Assembly (NCBI RefSeq): GCF_000344685.1
Contig: NW_006920421.1
Location: forward strand, 219,114-258,473
Source of the DNA: Gloeophyllum trabeum ATCC 11539
Taxonomy: Eukaryota; Basidiomycota; Agaricomycetes; Gloeophyllales; Gloeophyllaceae
Reading direction: 5' to 3'
DNA: 39,360 nt
Shown: one piece after another, positions 1-11,510 of the stretch
Layout of the letters: the number at the start of each line of letters is the position of its first letter
How positions within the stretch are numbered: the first letter of the stretch is position 1
Notes under the pieces: model-generated
The model's database searches: none
Seen by the model: the letters and a program-made list of their open reading frames with translations, nothing else
What the model was told of the DNA's origin: nothing
Translations under genes and position numbers: made by a program

Positions 1-89
1 GATGATCGCGGTCTTGGTTGACATCGCACCCTCTCTTTTCACCTCTTATCGTCTAGTCTGGCATTATCCTCTCACCCTTGATGCCGGTC

Positions 90-1703
90 CTATCCCTTCA
101 CGACAATCTGCCCACCCCATCGGAGGCCTCTCATAATCACCCGCACACGCTCAACATCCGCGGCTGGGAGATTTATGCCGTCCATGATAGTAAGGTTTGC
201 GCTCTTTTTTCCTGCGTGAAGGATTTGAGCAAACCTTAGTAGGTTTTGGAAAGATGCATCGCTCTCGGCATCTGGATATGTCGGGCCAAATAGCACCTGG
301 CTCAATGTGACGTTCTTGAGTTTCCAGAACACCCTCTCGGCGGTGTCTGTCTCTCCGGTCCGAAGGGTAATCAGGAATTCAGCTAGGAAGCGCGCTGCTG
401 TGGTCCTAATCGCCTCCAGCTCGTATACCCTGGCCATGGCTCGGAACAGGATATTCCATGCGCGGGCGCTCGTTCGTGTCCGGATGGACAGCCTATAGAG
501 CTGCAACTGCTCGATTGCCGCAAGCGAAGGCCCGAAGTGTTCGGCGAGTTGCTTCATGATACTGGTCTCCACGTCGGCGTTGCAGCAGCCTCTCAGGGCA
601 AGTGTGAATTCTTTGCCCCCTGTCATGCCACCCGAGCCGTCCGTCAACCTAGAGAATGCGATCTTGAAGCTCGACGTGGAGAATTTGCTGATAAGGCAGC
701 GGCGAAGTCCCTGCTTCAATATGACCTCGTTGGCGATATGACCGACGTCGCTAACTAGTGTCGACTCCTCCCAGTATCTTGTGCAGTCCAGCTCGAAGGT
801 GGTCGAGGCCGTGTCTGGATACCGGAGAAGCGGAAGAAGCTCAATGTGCTCCTCGCTCTCGATGTACACCCTGACGTATTTCAGGCAAGGAAGTTCTACG
901 CTTGGCGGATTCCTCGAGTCATCGATGCCGCTCCAGAAACGAACGTTGAGGGTAAGATTTTCTAGATGAGGAGCCGCCCGTAGTGCCGCGAGGACGTCAC
1001 TTTTTCGCGTAGGTTCTTCATCTCTGATGACAAGCATCTTCAGGCTCGGACCTATGAGTGGCTGGATGGCAGATAGGTCGAATCCATTCGTGCGAAGCTC
1101 CTGCAACTTCGGGACCATGAACGGTATTGCGGCATGGGTATACCAAAACGTAGGCATAGTCACGACCAGAGACTCCAGCTGGTCAAACATCCAAAGCTTC
1201 GGCTTGCCATGGCAGAGCGACAGCCACATTTCCATAGGCATGGTGAGGTCCAATGCCCTGATGCGCGAGGACTCCCCCTTCAGCACCCTTAGAATCCCTT
1301 CGCATGTTGCTTCGCCGTACTCGTAGATACTCGACTTGTTTTGCAGGAGGTTGCGCCAGGTGCCACAAACGTGGAGATACCTCATCCAGGAATGTGGCGA
1401 GTGTCCTTCTTTCTCTGCTGCGGCCTTCTCTTCCGCAACGGCAAGCACCAGAATTGCGACCATGGTCTCTGCTGGAAGACGGCTGATTGTTGCCAACCTG
1501 TAGGAATTCTGTGGCTGTAATTAAGAGTAGGTGTGTGAGGTAGAAATTATGAAATAGGCTGGTGGATGACTGACCTGTTGTTGCAATAACGCAGGTATTG
1601 CCGGACTTCTTGATACTCGAGACATCGCCTGTGATGTCGAACGGGAAGAGGACAGCACGGAATCTGTCGTAGGTTGCAAGCGCCGCTCAGGTGTCAAGCG
1701 CAT
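90..1703 (-). CDS. F-box domain protein (copy 1), two exons
   Basis: Predicted substrate-recognition protein of an SCF-type ubiquitin ligase; target unknown. Model: exon 1 1575-1703, intron 1509-1574 (GT-AG, 66 nt), exon 2 90-1508, giving 515 aa. The acceptor was chosen because it keeps frame and gives QNSYRLATISRLPAE, which parallels QDSYRSSSTVSLPAE in the neighbouring paralog. An F-box-like helix set covers about residues 50-95 (LPAETMVAILVLAVAEEK, then SWMRYLHVCGTWRNLL). The rest is leucine-rich without clear repeats, as usual for basidiomycete F-box proteins. The upstream ATG at 1703 gives a Ser/Arg/Gln-rich leader. The F-box assignment rests on pattern and on the paralog; the substrate cannot be inferred. 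Confidence 0.75.
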
Positions 1704-2660
1704 GTCAAGTTGAAGATGTGGCTAAGCTACTCAACGCTGTGTTTGCATTTGTTAGACGCTTGATGGGTGGCGTCTCCCACGTTTCTCTGTGGCACGCATG
1801 ATGTCCATCGTTAGGCTTGGATAATCGCAGCGTATAGACGAGAGATGTGAGGAGAACCCACCTTCTTCTGCCGGTGTCCAGTGCTAAAATACATATGTTA
1901 GGTCCCTCTGGGCAGACACTGTAAAGTTGTGCAAATTAGTGTGAAGCGGACGTCGCTCCGAAGGACAGAAAGGTATTGTCTCATTTGCGGAATAATGTAT
2001 GAGAGACAACGATGTGTAATCCACCATTAGCTATCATAATGAGCTAAGACTTCATAGCAGGATACATCTGCATGTGCTGTCGAGTCCTTCACGAAGCTGG
2101 AAGTAACCGGGTACAATGAGAGTGCGTTGCCTTCCGCAGCTAACTACTCGCCTTTGGTTGCTGAGCGGTTCTCTTTGGCATACTTACACCCGTTTTAAGC
2201 GTAAATTCCTTGACATAGCCTACATGGTGTCCCCTAGCAATCACCAGTCATCGCAGTTGGGACCTTCAACAGAAGGAAGTGATGGCATATCAGAACCGTC
2301 TAGTGATGAGAGCGCTCCTCATTTCGGTACTAATGGCTATTTTCGTCCTTTCTTACCCTCGTTATGGCAAAGGAGGCACTTGGCGAGTCATCAAACTCTG
2401 TAATTACTGGGTTCAGTCGATTCATAAGAGTACAAGATCACTGCACATCACAGGCAGGCTTTGTCCACTTCCTTCTGACACACGATATGCCGACTAAAGG
2501 TACAACAACGTACAATAAAACCCGCAATTCGCGTCCCCATCCTACCCGCTCATCCGTCGAACTCTTCCGGGTCTTTTTCACTGTCGTACCCCCCCAACCT
2601 GTTGGATACCATACTCCGAACCTCATCGAATAGCATCTGGTTGAGTACTTCGGTTGCCCG
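1704..2660. other. Intergenic, no gene recognised
   Basis: About 950 bases between the first F-box gene and the decayed second one. Short open frames occur on both strands, but none shows a family motif, a plausible splice chain or similarity to the neighbours. It probably holds the promoter of the first F-box gene. Confidence 0.5.
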
Positions 2661-3948
2661 GGAGTTCGCCTCTGCCTCTTTGAGGACCTCCCACTTGATT
2701 ACCCTGGGCATGGCTCAAAATAGTACCTTCCATGAATCCAGACTGGCTGTCGAGCGGACCGCCAGTTCTTCGAATGAGAGGTTCTCAATGGCGGCGAAAG
2801 AAGGGCCAAAATATTCGGCGAGCTTATCCATAATTCCGGCCTCTTCCTCAACTTGATAGTGGAGAAGTGTCATCGAGAATTGTGGCCACTGTGCTATTGC
2901 AACCTTTGGCAGCCTTGAAAAGCTGATCAGTAATCCTTTGGGCTTCAGGGTACGGAAAGTACAATGACGAAGGTTGTGCTTCCCTATGACCTCGTTAGCG
3001 GTTCGACTCAGCCCTTCAATTAGTTCAGACGTCGACCAGTCATATGGCACTAAGTGAAAAGCCTGGAAAGCCGAATCGGGATAGTGGAGAGAGGCAAGAA
3101 GTTCGATATGCTTCGTGCTGAAGATAAAAAAGTCCAAGTTTGTCAAGGATGGGAGTATCGCCATCTGTGCAATTCCGCCGTCGTGCGCGTCCTCTTCCCA
3201 ACGAAACATCATGGCCAGCTTCTCCACCCTTGGAACGGCCTGCAAGACTGCCATGACATCTGCCATTTGTGTAAAATCGAAACAATGGATGGCCAGCGTT
3301 CTTAGGTTTGGAGAAAGTGCTTGCTTGACTGCCGCCGGCACGAACCCTTCAGAACGCAGGTGTTGCAGATCCGGAGCGAGGAATGGCAAATGGGTGGGAC
3401 TGCCCTCCATCATCGGTGCCTCGATCCGCAGGAACTCCAAGCGCTCGAAGGACCAAGGCGCGGCACACTGTCCCAGGCGTTGCCACATCTCTCCAGGCAT
3501 GACAAGCTTCAAGGATCTGATATGCGACGACTCTTTCTTCAGCACCCTTAGAACCTTGTCGCCTGTGCTGCCTACATCCACGTCGCAGGGTTCGTGGAAG
3601 TCAGCTGTTACTGCTGGATTTCGAGCTCGAGCCGAGTCAGCATGTATTCCGCCACTTCCGAGTTCGTGGCCTCGATGTCATCCCAGATGGTCGACACAGT
3701 ATGTAGTAGATCTCGCCATGTCCCACAGATGTGGAGATATTTCATCCACGAATGTGGCGAGCATCCCTCCGCCTTCGCAGCGGCCTTCTCTTCTGCAATA
3801 GCATGGACGAGGATCATGACCATGATTTCCGCCGGGAGAGAAACGGTCGAGGAAGACCTGTACGAGTCCTGCGGAGAATATATATGAGGGAAATGTGGGG
3901 ACGGACGAGTAGCGGCATACGCACCTGGACTCGGGATAACATGGGCAT
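2661..3948 (-). pseudogene. Decayed F-box paralog (copy 2)
   Basis: Paralog of the first F-box gene. It starts with a short exon 3925-3948 (MPMLSRVQ), an intron 3869-3924, then a second exon from 3868 with an intact F-box (LPAEIMVMILVHAIAEEK, SWMKYLHICGTWRDLL). Near 3608-3630 the reading frame breaks: one frame ends in TAA at 3608-3610, while homology (VLRVLKKESSHIRSLKLVMP) continues in another frame. That frame ends at a TGA (2715-2717) exactly where copy 1 has CGA: copy 1 reads LFRAMARV, copy 2 reads LF-stop-AMPRV. Homology fades after that. An unrecognised intron could explain the first break but not the TGA, which fits a C-to-T change in a CG dinucleotide. Best read as a recent pseudogene or a truncated protein. 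Confidence 0.65.
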
Positions 3949-5037
3949 GGTTAGGTAAATCAGTAGCCTTTCTGTTGTGTCGTCGCTGCTTGTTAAAGAG
4001 TAAGATAGTTTTACTGAAACGGTGTAAGTGAGGAGCAGAAACAGCACTGAGATGGTATAAGCGAGATGCCAAGCGCTGCCACCTGTGGCGCGTTGATTGA
4101 ATGTAGTTGTGGCAATCATCACGGCGCTTACGCTGGTTGAACCTTCAAGCTTGGGCGAGTGGCTTGTCACAGCCCACCACACGCAGAATTATTATGTTCC
4201 GTTGGGATTTGACCCTACCAAGATCTGAGATCTGAGTCTGTTACCTTATCGTCTTTAGTTGGTGATCCGGAGTTCCCTGTGGGCGCCATTAGACCACTTC
4301 ATCATGAAGTCATTACTTGGTCTCTATTTCTTATACGATTGTGTTCCTCATTGTACTGCACGACTGGAAAGCACTGGAAAAATTTATGAGAGCACTTGTG
4401 GGAGGAACGGATTACGGGTTGATCCTGAGCCACTCGTAACTTCGCCGTCGAAATGAGCACTCCGAGTCTGTCATGTGTCGTGTAGTGTTAACCATGACCA
4501 ACAGCTGATATCTGAGGCCTGAGATATCGCATAGGGCCCATCTGGCATTGCGGGAGGCTGCAGAGATTTTCGGGACGATGTTTGTGTTGTGACTTTGTGG
4601 CAAATACGTCCTTCAAAGTGCTCGGAAAATGCCGTCTCTCCTATTATGGTCCACCATCTGATTATATCGAAGTCTTCACTGTCATCTCGAGATTTGTTAG
4701 CTTTTCTGCAAGCTCTTGTATACTTAGAAGTCATCGACCACACTGGGAGAAGACCGCTCTGATCTGAACATCTCCAAGTCTCCAGACCAGACGGGCAGCA
4801 ATGCCTATGCTCCCACGACGTTAAATGCAATCTTCAAAACGTCCCTGCAGCAACGGCATATCCTCAAATCAGACATATTTTCTGTCATTTATTTCTTATC
4901 GTATGTCTACCAGTATCAATGCGACTTGGGTGGTGTACGGTTTCTCTTGGTTCCCAAGCAAGAAATTGGAGAGACGTATCTTCTCATTGACGGGTACAAG
5001 GTACTACCAAGGCTCCGGTCACCATATCCTCAATCGC
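3949..5037. other. Intergenic, no gene recognised
   Basis: Roughly 1.1 kb between two F-box genes. Several short open frames overlap one another on both strands without motifs. No repeat structure or RNA gene was recognised. Confidence 0.5.
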
Positions 5038-6696
5038 TCACACCATAACACCCTGCTGCTCACTTTCTATGTCATGCTCTTCACCTGTACATGCCAGTTC
5101 ACCTCCCTCGGTAGTTGTCTGATCATCACATTCTTCGTCCCAGGTAACTTCCCGAAAGACTAAACGCAATGCGTCAACATCCTCTTTGAAGATGTTGATC
5201 CCGTTGGTTATTGTAAGCTTATTTGTGTAGTTCGCATTTCGGCGATACTCAAATGATCTTAGCAGGTCCGCTAAGAATCCGTGGTCATCGTCCACCTCGG
5301 GGTCATCCCGGAACCATACCCAGTCAAGCTCAAGTGAGCTCAGTCTGTAGAAGACGGGACACCACATCTCCAACACATTATTGTATTGGAACAGTCCGGA
5401 TGGAAGTGCCTGTGCTCCTTCTCCCGTCAAACGAAGGTGCTCCACACGGGGAAGATGGGAGAACAGAATTCTCCAGGCCTCCAGTGCTGCAGCTGAGTAC
5501 AAAAAGTCTTGGGTATCATCATCCTCGAGCCCGTCCTCCACATTGACTTGTGTAATGCGGTGTAGAGTTGATCCGAGCCTGTCCGCCACGAGCGAAAGGA
5601 TTATGTCTTCGCGCCCCTCTTCAAAGTTGTCGAAGACAAGACGCACACCTCTTTCTGGCAGCACTGTTCCACGGGAGTAGAGCTCATCCGTCAAGAAGAG
5701 CTCGATCCTTTGCCGACCCCGCTGATGAAGTGTACACGCCTTGTATCCGCGGGCCACCGCATTCATGTTTGCCAAGTGCTCCACACACGCCATGATTCCA
5801 GACAGCACCCTGTCATCCTCTGGTGACCAGAGCATAATATCGATCCAGTCCAGCGTCGGCGTGTCGATAAATAACACGAATTCGCCTTCAGCGGCACTGG
5901 TGAGGTACAAGTTCAGCGTCCTCAGTTCCGGAAGTACTGCTCTCTGTACGAGCGCTCCTTGGTCGCTCAGAGAACACCAGATAGACAGATGAAGCAAGTT
6001 TGGGGTCTGCTGCAGCATGCGAATTGCGTCCGTCGTAGAGATGACCTGGTCACCTTGGAGATGAAGGTGGGTGGTCGAGCTACTCAGGAGTGGCCTGAGC
6101 GCATCGAACCCAAAGTGGTCCAGGAAGACTTTATGGATTGCTGGAGACGCGAACGGGAGGAGGAGCATACTTTCATCCTCGTCGTCTAGATCTGTAGTCG
6201 GGCGTGCAAGCATGAGATCCTCCAACATCGTCATCCCATGTTTCCCACAAATGTGTACGTGACTGGCCCAAGCTCGCAGCAAGGCTGTAGACACGGTGAG
6301 TTCCAACTTTTGGATGTTGCACGGGTTCTCCATCATTCTCGAGAAGATCTTGCACTCAGTCTTGAAGTTATTCCGAGTCAAATCGCCCCGTACCGTCACC
6401 GGAGTACCGTACTTCCGACATAGGGAGATTAAACCTCTTGTTGCTCGAGGTGTGGTGGCGATTATTGGCTGGATGAGTCTGTAATTAGAAAGAATGGTGT
6501 CCCGCCAACGGGTATTGACTTGGGTCAGTTTGAACCACTCATTCATCTGTGGCTCCGCGCCATGTCTGGCATGTCTCATTTCCGCAAGGACCATAGACAG
6601 TATTATGGTAAGTATCTCGGTTGGCAAGTCCTCTATGGGTGACAGTGAAGTGGCATTGCTGTAGGGCTGCAACCGAGCGCTTCCCATGGTTTGCAT
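5038..6696 (-). CDS. F-box domain protein (copy 3), single long exon
   Basis: Open frame of 552 aa. The N-terminal region has an F-box-like segment at about residues 20-70 (SPIEDLPTEILTIILSMVLAEM, then WFKLTQVNTRWRDTIL), followed by about 480 residues rich in Leu (for example LPELRTLNLYL, LPRVEHLRLTGEG) that suggest irregular leucine-rich repeats. The tail is acidic. Likely an adaptor of an SCF ubiquitin ligase. It is divergent from the two upstream F-box genes but in the same orientation, so it is a local family member rather than a recent copy. The ATG at 6696 was taken because the F-box starts shortly after it; a small upstream exon like those of its neighbours cannot be excluded. Confidence 0.75.
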   Translation of the reverse strand: MQTMGSARLQPYSNATSLSPIEDLPTEILTIILSMVLAEMRHARHGAEPQMNEWFKLTQVNTRWRDTILSNYRLIQPIIATTPRATRGLISLCRKYGTPVTVRGDLTRNNFKTECKIFSRMMENPCNIQKLELTVSTALLRAWASHVHICGKHGMTMLEDLMLARPTTDLDDEDESMLLLPFASPAIHKVFLDHFGFDALRPLLSSSTTHLHLQGDQVISTTDAIRMLQQTPNLLHLSIWCSLSDQGALVQRAVLPELRTLNLYLTSAAEGEFVLFIDTPTLDWIDIMLWSPEDDRVLSGIMACVEHLANMNAVARGYKACTLHQRGRQRIELFLTDELYSRGTVLPERGVRLVFDNFEEGREDIILSLVADRLGSTLHRITQVNVEDGLEDDDTQDFLYSAAALEAWRILFSHLPRVEHLRLTGEGAQALPSGLFQYNNVLEMWCPVFYRLSSLELDWVWFRDDPEVDDDHGFLADLLRSFEYRRNANYTNKLTITNGINIFKEDVDALRLVFREVTWDEECDDQTTTEGGELACTGEEHDIESEQQGVMV

Positions 6697-7182
6697 GGCT
6701 TTCCTGAGAGCTTTTGTAAGATGTGGCTCGCTTGGACGCCAGGATGGAACTTACGGGTCTGTTGATGTGGCGAGGTTCCAATCAAGTTACTGGGACTAGT
6801 TATTATACTGCAGGACACGAAGTACCTGTCTGAGTCACAGATGGACGTCTCTGCAGGTAAGCAGGAGGGATTTTGAACAAACAAGTCCGGGCCGTGTTTG
6901 GCCATATTTGCCTTTGGAGGCTCTCGCGCCACACGTGTGGCAGCGTACAGTGTGCATGAAATGGCGGGAGGAGCCCAGGACGCCTTCGTATCACCAATCA
7001 CATTTGCAGCTATGCGTGTCTCCTATTTTACATGATATGGAAAATCTCAGGGCCTCGGTGGCACGCGAGACAATCCAGCGTGGTTGCATTGTTTGCACAG
7101 TCTCTACCGGTACTTGCCTCCACAAGAGATACGTACTAGCACAAAGAATACATTCAAGGAGCTACAGAAGAATTTGTTCCTA

Positions 7183-8265
7183 CTAAGTTTGACTTGCAGC
7201 ATCTATCACCCGTTTGTGGGCAGCAGCCACCACCGCGGTGAGCCCAGATTCCTGTACATATCTCTCGTGCTCGTCCCATACTTTCTTGATCGCAGGTCGC
7301 TCCGATACCCTCTTGTACCAAGCATGGACATGGGGTGCTTCTTTCTCAGGATTGTATGACCCCGGAGAAAATAGTACTTTTAAGGCGATGTCATGCCAAG
7401 GGAATAGAGCCTCCAAGCGGCGAAGTGAGAAACCATGAGGAGGCGGAAGGGCGGAAGGACAGACTTACAATGTCGGTGATGCCGAACTTGCCTCCTACAA
7501 GCCACTCCTGTTTGCTCAATACTGACTCGAGCACATTGATAACTCGCTGAGCTTCATCTTGGTAGCGTTTGACAGCGGTCGGTAGCCTGTGACAGAGATG
7601 TCCGAGTCATAAATCAGGTCGCACGGGGACTTCGGAGAAGTTATACTTACACGGCCGGATGGCTGAACAAGAAATGGTTACCCTAAAAGAGTGATTTGAA
7701 TATTCGTTGACCACCTGTAAGATTCATAATCACCTGCCCAAAGTAAGGGCCTTGGCCGGAAGCTTGGAAGAACAGCCATTGCAGCTGGAGAAACTTGCAG
7801 TCATCGTAGTTTTATTAACTCTCACATACTTGCAATTGAGTATATTGGATGGTCATACCTTATCGTTTGCGTCAGGCAAAGCAAATTTTCCATCTTTATC
7901 GTATTTTTCAACCAGATACAGGAGGATGGCGTCTGACTCCCATACGGCGAAGTCATCGTTTCTATTACCTTTTGGGGTTAACAGTGAGATGTCTGACAGA
8001 AGCAAACGACAGACCCGTGATCGACCAATGTAGGGATACGTCCGTTAGGATTCAGTTCGATATGAGGAGCTTGCTTGTGCTCTTTCTTGTCAAACTCAAG
8101 GAACTTGACATCGGTCTCGTTCGATAAACCAAGCTCCTCGAGCAACATCGAGACCTTCCACCCATTAGGGCCCAGCTGCATCGGAGTCAGTACTCAGAAC
8201 TCATTGAGGCTTGACGGAATACGTACCTTGTGAGTGTATAGCGTGAACCGCTTGTCTGAGGGCAT
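7183..8265 (-). CDS. Ure2p-like glutathione S-transferase
   Basis: Complete seven-exon gene of 246 aa: exons 8227-8265, 8015-8175, 7859-7961, 7734-7793, 7651-7682, 7469-7586, 7183-7410; all introns 51-65 nt with GT-AG. The thioredoxin-fold half reads FTLYTHKLGPNGWKVSMLLE, NPNGRIPTLVDH and WESDAILLYLVEKYD. The second is the cis-Pro segment and the third the ESDAI glutathione-binding motif. In Ure2p-like fungal GSTs an Asn after the first strand (PNG here) takes the place of a catalytic Ser/Tyr. The C-terminal helical domain includes WLVGGKFGITDIALFPW with the conserved N-capping box (TDI). Likely cytosolic; conjugation or peroxidase activity in detoxification, substrate unknown. All phases close exactly and no lesion is seen. 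Confidence 0.92.
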
Positions 8266-9640
8266 CCTGCAAGCGCGAAGTCGGTGGGGTACAATTGCCT
8301 ACACACAGTGGGTTTTAACATGTTTTGCGGCAGTCGCTTGGTAAGCTCATCGAGTGATCAGTTTCTACATTACCCAAGACCGGAAACCTCGGCCAGTGCT
8401 GATTAATTCCGCTTTGAAATCTATGTCACTTACGTACGTGCTTGGCTCGGAGGAAATGGTGTACGTGGATTTTACGACTATTCAAATGAATACTGCTGCT
8501 CGTTTGTCTCGAGCACCTCTCGTCTGATCTACTGCAGCGACCTTCTCATTTCCTTCCGAAACGTCCATTTTTACGTGAAAGCAAGATTTCACTGCGGAAA
8601 TTTGAGGAAATTAAAACAGTCAGCATATGTTGAAGTGTGGGTTGTGGGCGTACAGCTCGTCCGCCTATATCAGTGCCATTGCTTTTGGGTTCGGCGGATA
8701 TGTAGGGCAGCATCATTCACTCGGGCAGTGGCATTCGGGGCTACTCACCATTTCACAGTATCATCATCTTGGATAGGATGGTATCGTTATCCGGCAATAG
8801 AACAATCAAGTTGATCCGCTCTAGCCCACGTGGAGATAAAGGTCAGGAATTCCCCGTGGGCAGCACTGGCAAAGCGGATAGTAGGCCCGAGAAGCACTGC
8901 CGTCTGGGCAACGGCAGCTGCTGGATTATCGGCTGTCAACGCTCCTTGAGGGGCCGACAGATTTGAATTCCAGAGGTAGGGAGTTCACCGGAGCAACACC
9001 TAATCACGTAGGTCACAGTTATCGTGATCAAGGGACGATTTCTGCAGACTTGGGAAGATGAATAATGCGGACAGCATCCTCGCGTTATTGTCTCCTTCGT
9101 CTCTGTGGTATTCGAGCTCCTGCAATTGGTATACCGTACACCTCAGGTTCCCCGGTGTCGGCGGCCATTTTGGAAACCTGTCTATCCACGCCAATGAAGA
9201 ATATTTGTTACTGGACTTTGCTCGGGCCTGCATGGCTGTTTTCTATGCTCTATCCGGACGTGAAGCAATGCTGCTTGAGAATTGTGACGGAAGAGTACTC
9301 ACAATCCGTTGCCCGCCATAATATCACCACGGATGAGTGAGGGGCTTGAACATACCCAGGCCCGCAGAGTTTGGCTATAGTACACATCACATAGCGACCT
9401 TGAATGCCCCCTTTGCGGCGACACTGTAATCTATAGACGTCTGTCACATTCGTCCCGGGTTTGGGAACAGTTTCTCAAGCAAAAGAAATTAGGTCGCCTT
9501 CTGTCACGCGCATGGGATCGCTCAGAGGAGACGTGAAGAATACGACGTCGACGCGGCCCACAAGAAGCTGCGATATCCCGGTGCTACACACAAGCTTAAG
9601 TACCAGATACCCGAGACAGACTTACTCGAAAGACCACGAC
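8266..9640. other. Intergenic, no gene recognised
   Basis: About 1.4 kb upstream of the GST gene and downstream of the NAD(P)-binding gene. It holds only short, motif-free open frames. The first few hundred bases must contain the GST promoter, but I see no definite TATA or known operator. Confidence 0.5.
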
Positions 9641-10639
9641 TCAATCTTCTAGCCTCGCTTTCACCGGGGACAGCCCGAACGTCCTCCAAAACTCCCTCCC
9701 ATCCAGCGCCCGCCCGATCTGCTCAGGGCTCCTCGGCAACGCCTTGATACCGCCTTCCTCCATCAGCTCCTGCACCCATCCAGGCTGCGGCCCGCTCGGG
9801 GACTCCCCCTTTTCGGAGAGGCCGCCGGACCCCCATGCGGACGCGAGGTCCCACCAGTCGTACACGCGCTCGTCGGTGAGGAGCCAGCGCTCGCCTGCGG
9901 CCTTGGAAAACTGGGAGTGGACTGCCAAGATTGCCCGGGCGACGTCGAGGCCGTGGATCAGGTGGATGCTGCCCTGTATATCGGTTGAGCATGCGTATAT
10001 GGTGATAACAGTGTTATAGCGTACCTTAGCCTTGAGGGCTTCCTTCGTAGGGGCAACACGGTTCACCCAGTTCCGCGGGTGTCTGCTCCCGCCCCAAAGA
10101 CCGCACAGATTGAGCACTGTCGTTGGCGTATCGGGCGAAAGGGTTATCAGCTCTGTCTCGGCCTGTGCACGAGGGTTGGAGGAGTCGAATGGAGAGTGCC
10201 TGTCATGCCAGACAGTGTTCGGTTGAATTTCTGCAGTATGTACTTGTGTATCGGACTTCAGAGTAGGTCCTTTCTAGAAGACGATGAGTATAAAGGGCGA
10301 TAGGCGAATAGCAGCACGTACGTCCCATATCCCTGTTGACCCCAGTTGAATGAACCCCGTTCTCGCCCCATTATGCGTCTTCTGATAGTCCCTAACTAAC
10401 CTCTCCGATCCCCCGCTGATTCGAATTGGGAAGACGATCAGCACAGTATCAGCGTGGGGCAACGACGAGAACGGTGTTGTGTCGTCAGACTCGGGATCGA
10501 ATATGAACGGTATAGTGCCTTCACGACCATCCCGGGTAGTCGCTGCGTACGAGATTTGTCGTTCACTGCATAGTGGGATGAGAAACGTCGAGGTCCAACC
10601 GGCGCCCAAAATGAGAAGGTCGACTTTGTCCGATGGCAT
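9641..10639 (-). CDS. NAD(P)-binding epimerase/dehydratase-like protein
   Basis: Three exons (10322-10639, 10025-10273, 9641-9973) with introns of 48 and 51 nt, giving 299 aa. It opens with a Rossmann strand and loop, KVDLLILGAGWTSTFL (GxGxxS/T variant of the dinucleotide motif), then a strand and segment QLGSTGIWD. Later come RHSPFDSSNPRAQAE, TTVLNLCGLWGG and RWLLTDERVYDWWDL. This is the layout of the fungal relatives of the bacterial YeeZ-type NAD-dependent epimerase/dehydratase family; the substrate is not known. For intron 1 the donor at 10321 and acceptor ending at 10274 give a canonical 48-nt intron. A later donor/acceptor pair (10317 and 10231) would also hold frame but drops residues beginning KGPTL. 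No lesions. Confidence 0.85.
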
Positions 10640-11510
10640 GATGAAGCGGTCGTCGTAGCACTGTCAGACACTTCCAGGCTTCGAAAGTTATGTTGCGGTC
10701 CTTAAGATTACGTCGCTTTCAGGTTTAAGTCCTCTGAGGGCATTAGAGATGCTATCTCGAGCTTGGACCTCCCACGCCCGCAGAAGACTTCAGCCTTACG
10801 ATCGACTACAAGAGAACGCATAACAAACAGAAGCTTATAGTGAGTGAGAGTTAATTACTAGAGCGCTGGCAATACCAGAGACGTCAGTCGTCGAGGGCCA
10901 GTTGATATCGAGGATGATCGGGAGGCAAGCAGCAGACCGGGAACAAGCGCCGCGAGTTCATGCGATTCGCCTCTTTTCATCCTCGTGCCTCGCCTCCGAT
11001 TGAGGCGTTTGTTTTCGACTTTGTTTCGGATTCTTGCGTTGGAATAAAGAGCTATTAATTGCTGACTTTTGGCTATGACGACCCGCCTTCGAACACTAGT
11101 ACTGTCGGTGCTTGTCTTGACATCAGGTTGAGGCTTGCGAATCCGGACCCATCGGACGTTTACTGCGGCATAAGTACACCTAGAATCCTGAGGGCATTCC
11201 TTGCGAAATATTTTCTGCCTCAAATCCTTCCTCGAGGGTCGCTTGGCCACAATCCATAGCTACTACCCACCTCAGCCTGATTTTGGCAGAGATCAGACGT
11301 CGGGTTGTACGGTGCTAATCATCACTACTGGTAGGTTTATCGCCATTCTCTGCCGTATGGCACTCTTCGGTGCATTCCTGATCCCACCTGCATGGATTGC
11401 CGATGACACCATTGGGTTTCGAATATAGATTAGGCACTAAGTGACACTCCCGTATGATGCTACTCGACTGGATACTGGCCCTGTACCCCAAGTATCGACC
11501 TAACCCATCC
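10640..11510. other. Intergenic, one unassigned open frame
   Basis: About 870 bases. A minus-strand frame of 130 codons (10858-11250) is Arg/Lys/Ser-rich and matches no family I recognise; it lacks splice neighbours and is probably chance. The stretch next to 10640 should contain the promoter of the NAD(P)-binding gene. Confidence 0.4.

Noticed and set aside
10231..10317. Alternative intron 1 for the NAD(P)-binding gene (donor GTGCTG, acceptor ending at 10231)
   Set aside because: It keeps frame but uses a weaker donor and a longer intron. The 48-nt GTACGT...CTAG intron (10274-10321) is typical here and retains a plausible GPTL segment.
10858..11250. 130-codon minus-strand frame as a gene
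   Set aside because: Basic, low-information sequence with no domain, no splice partners and no similar neighbour.
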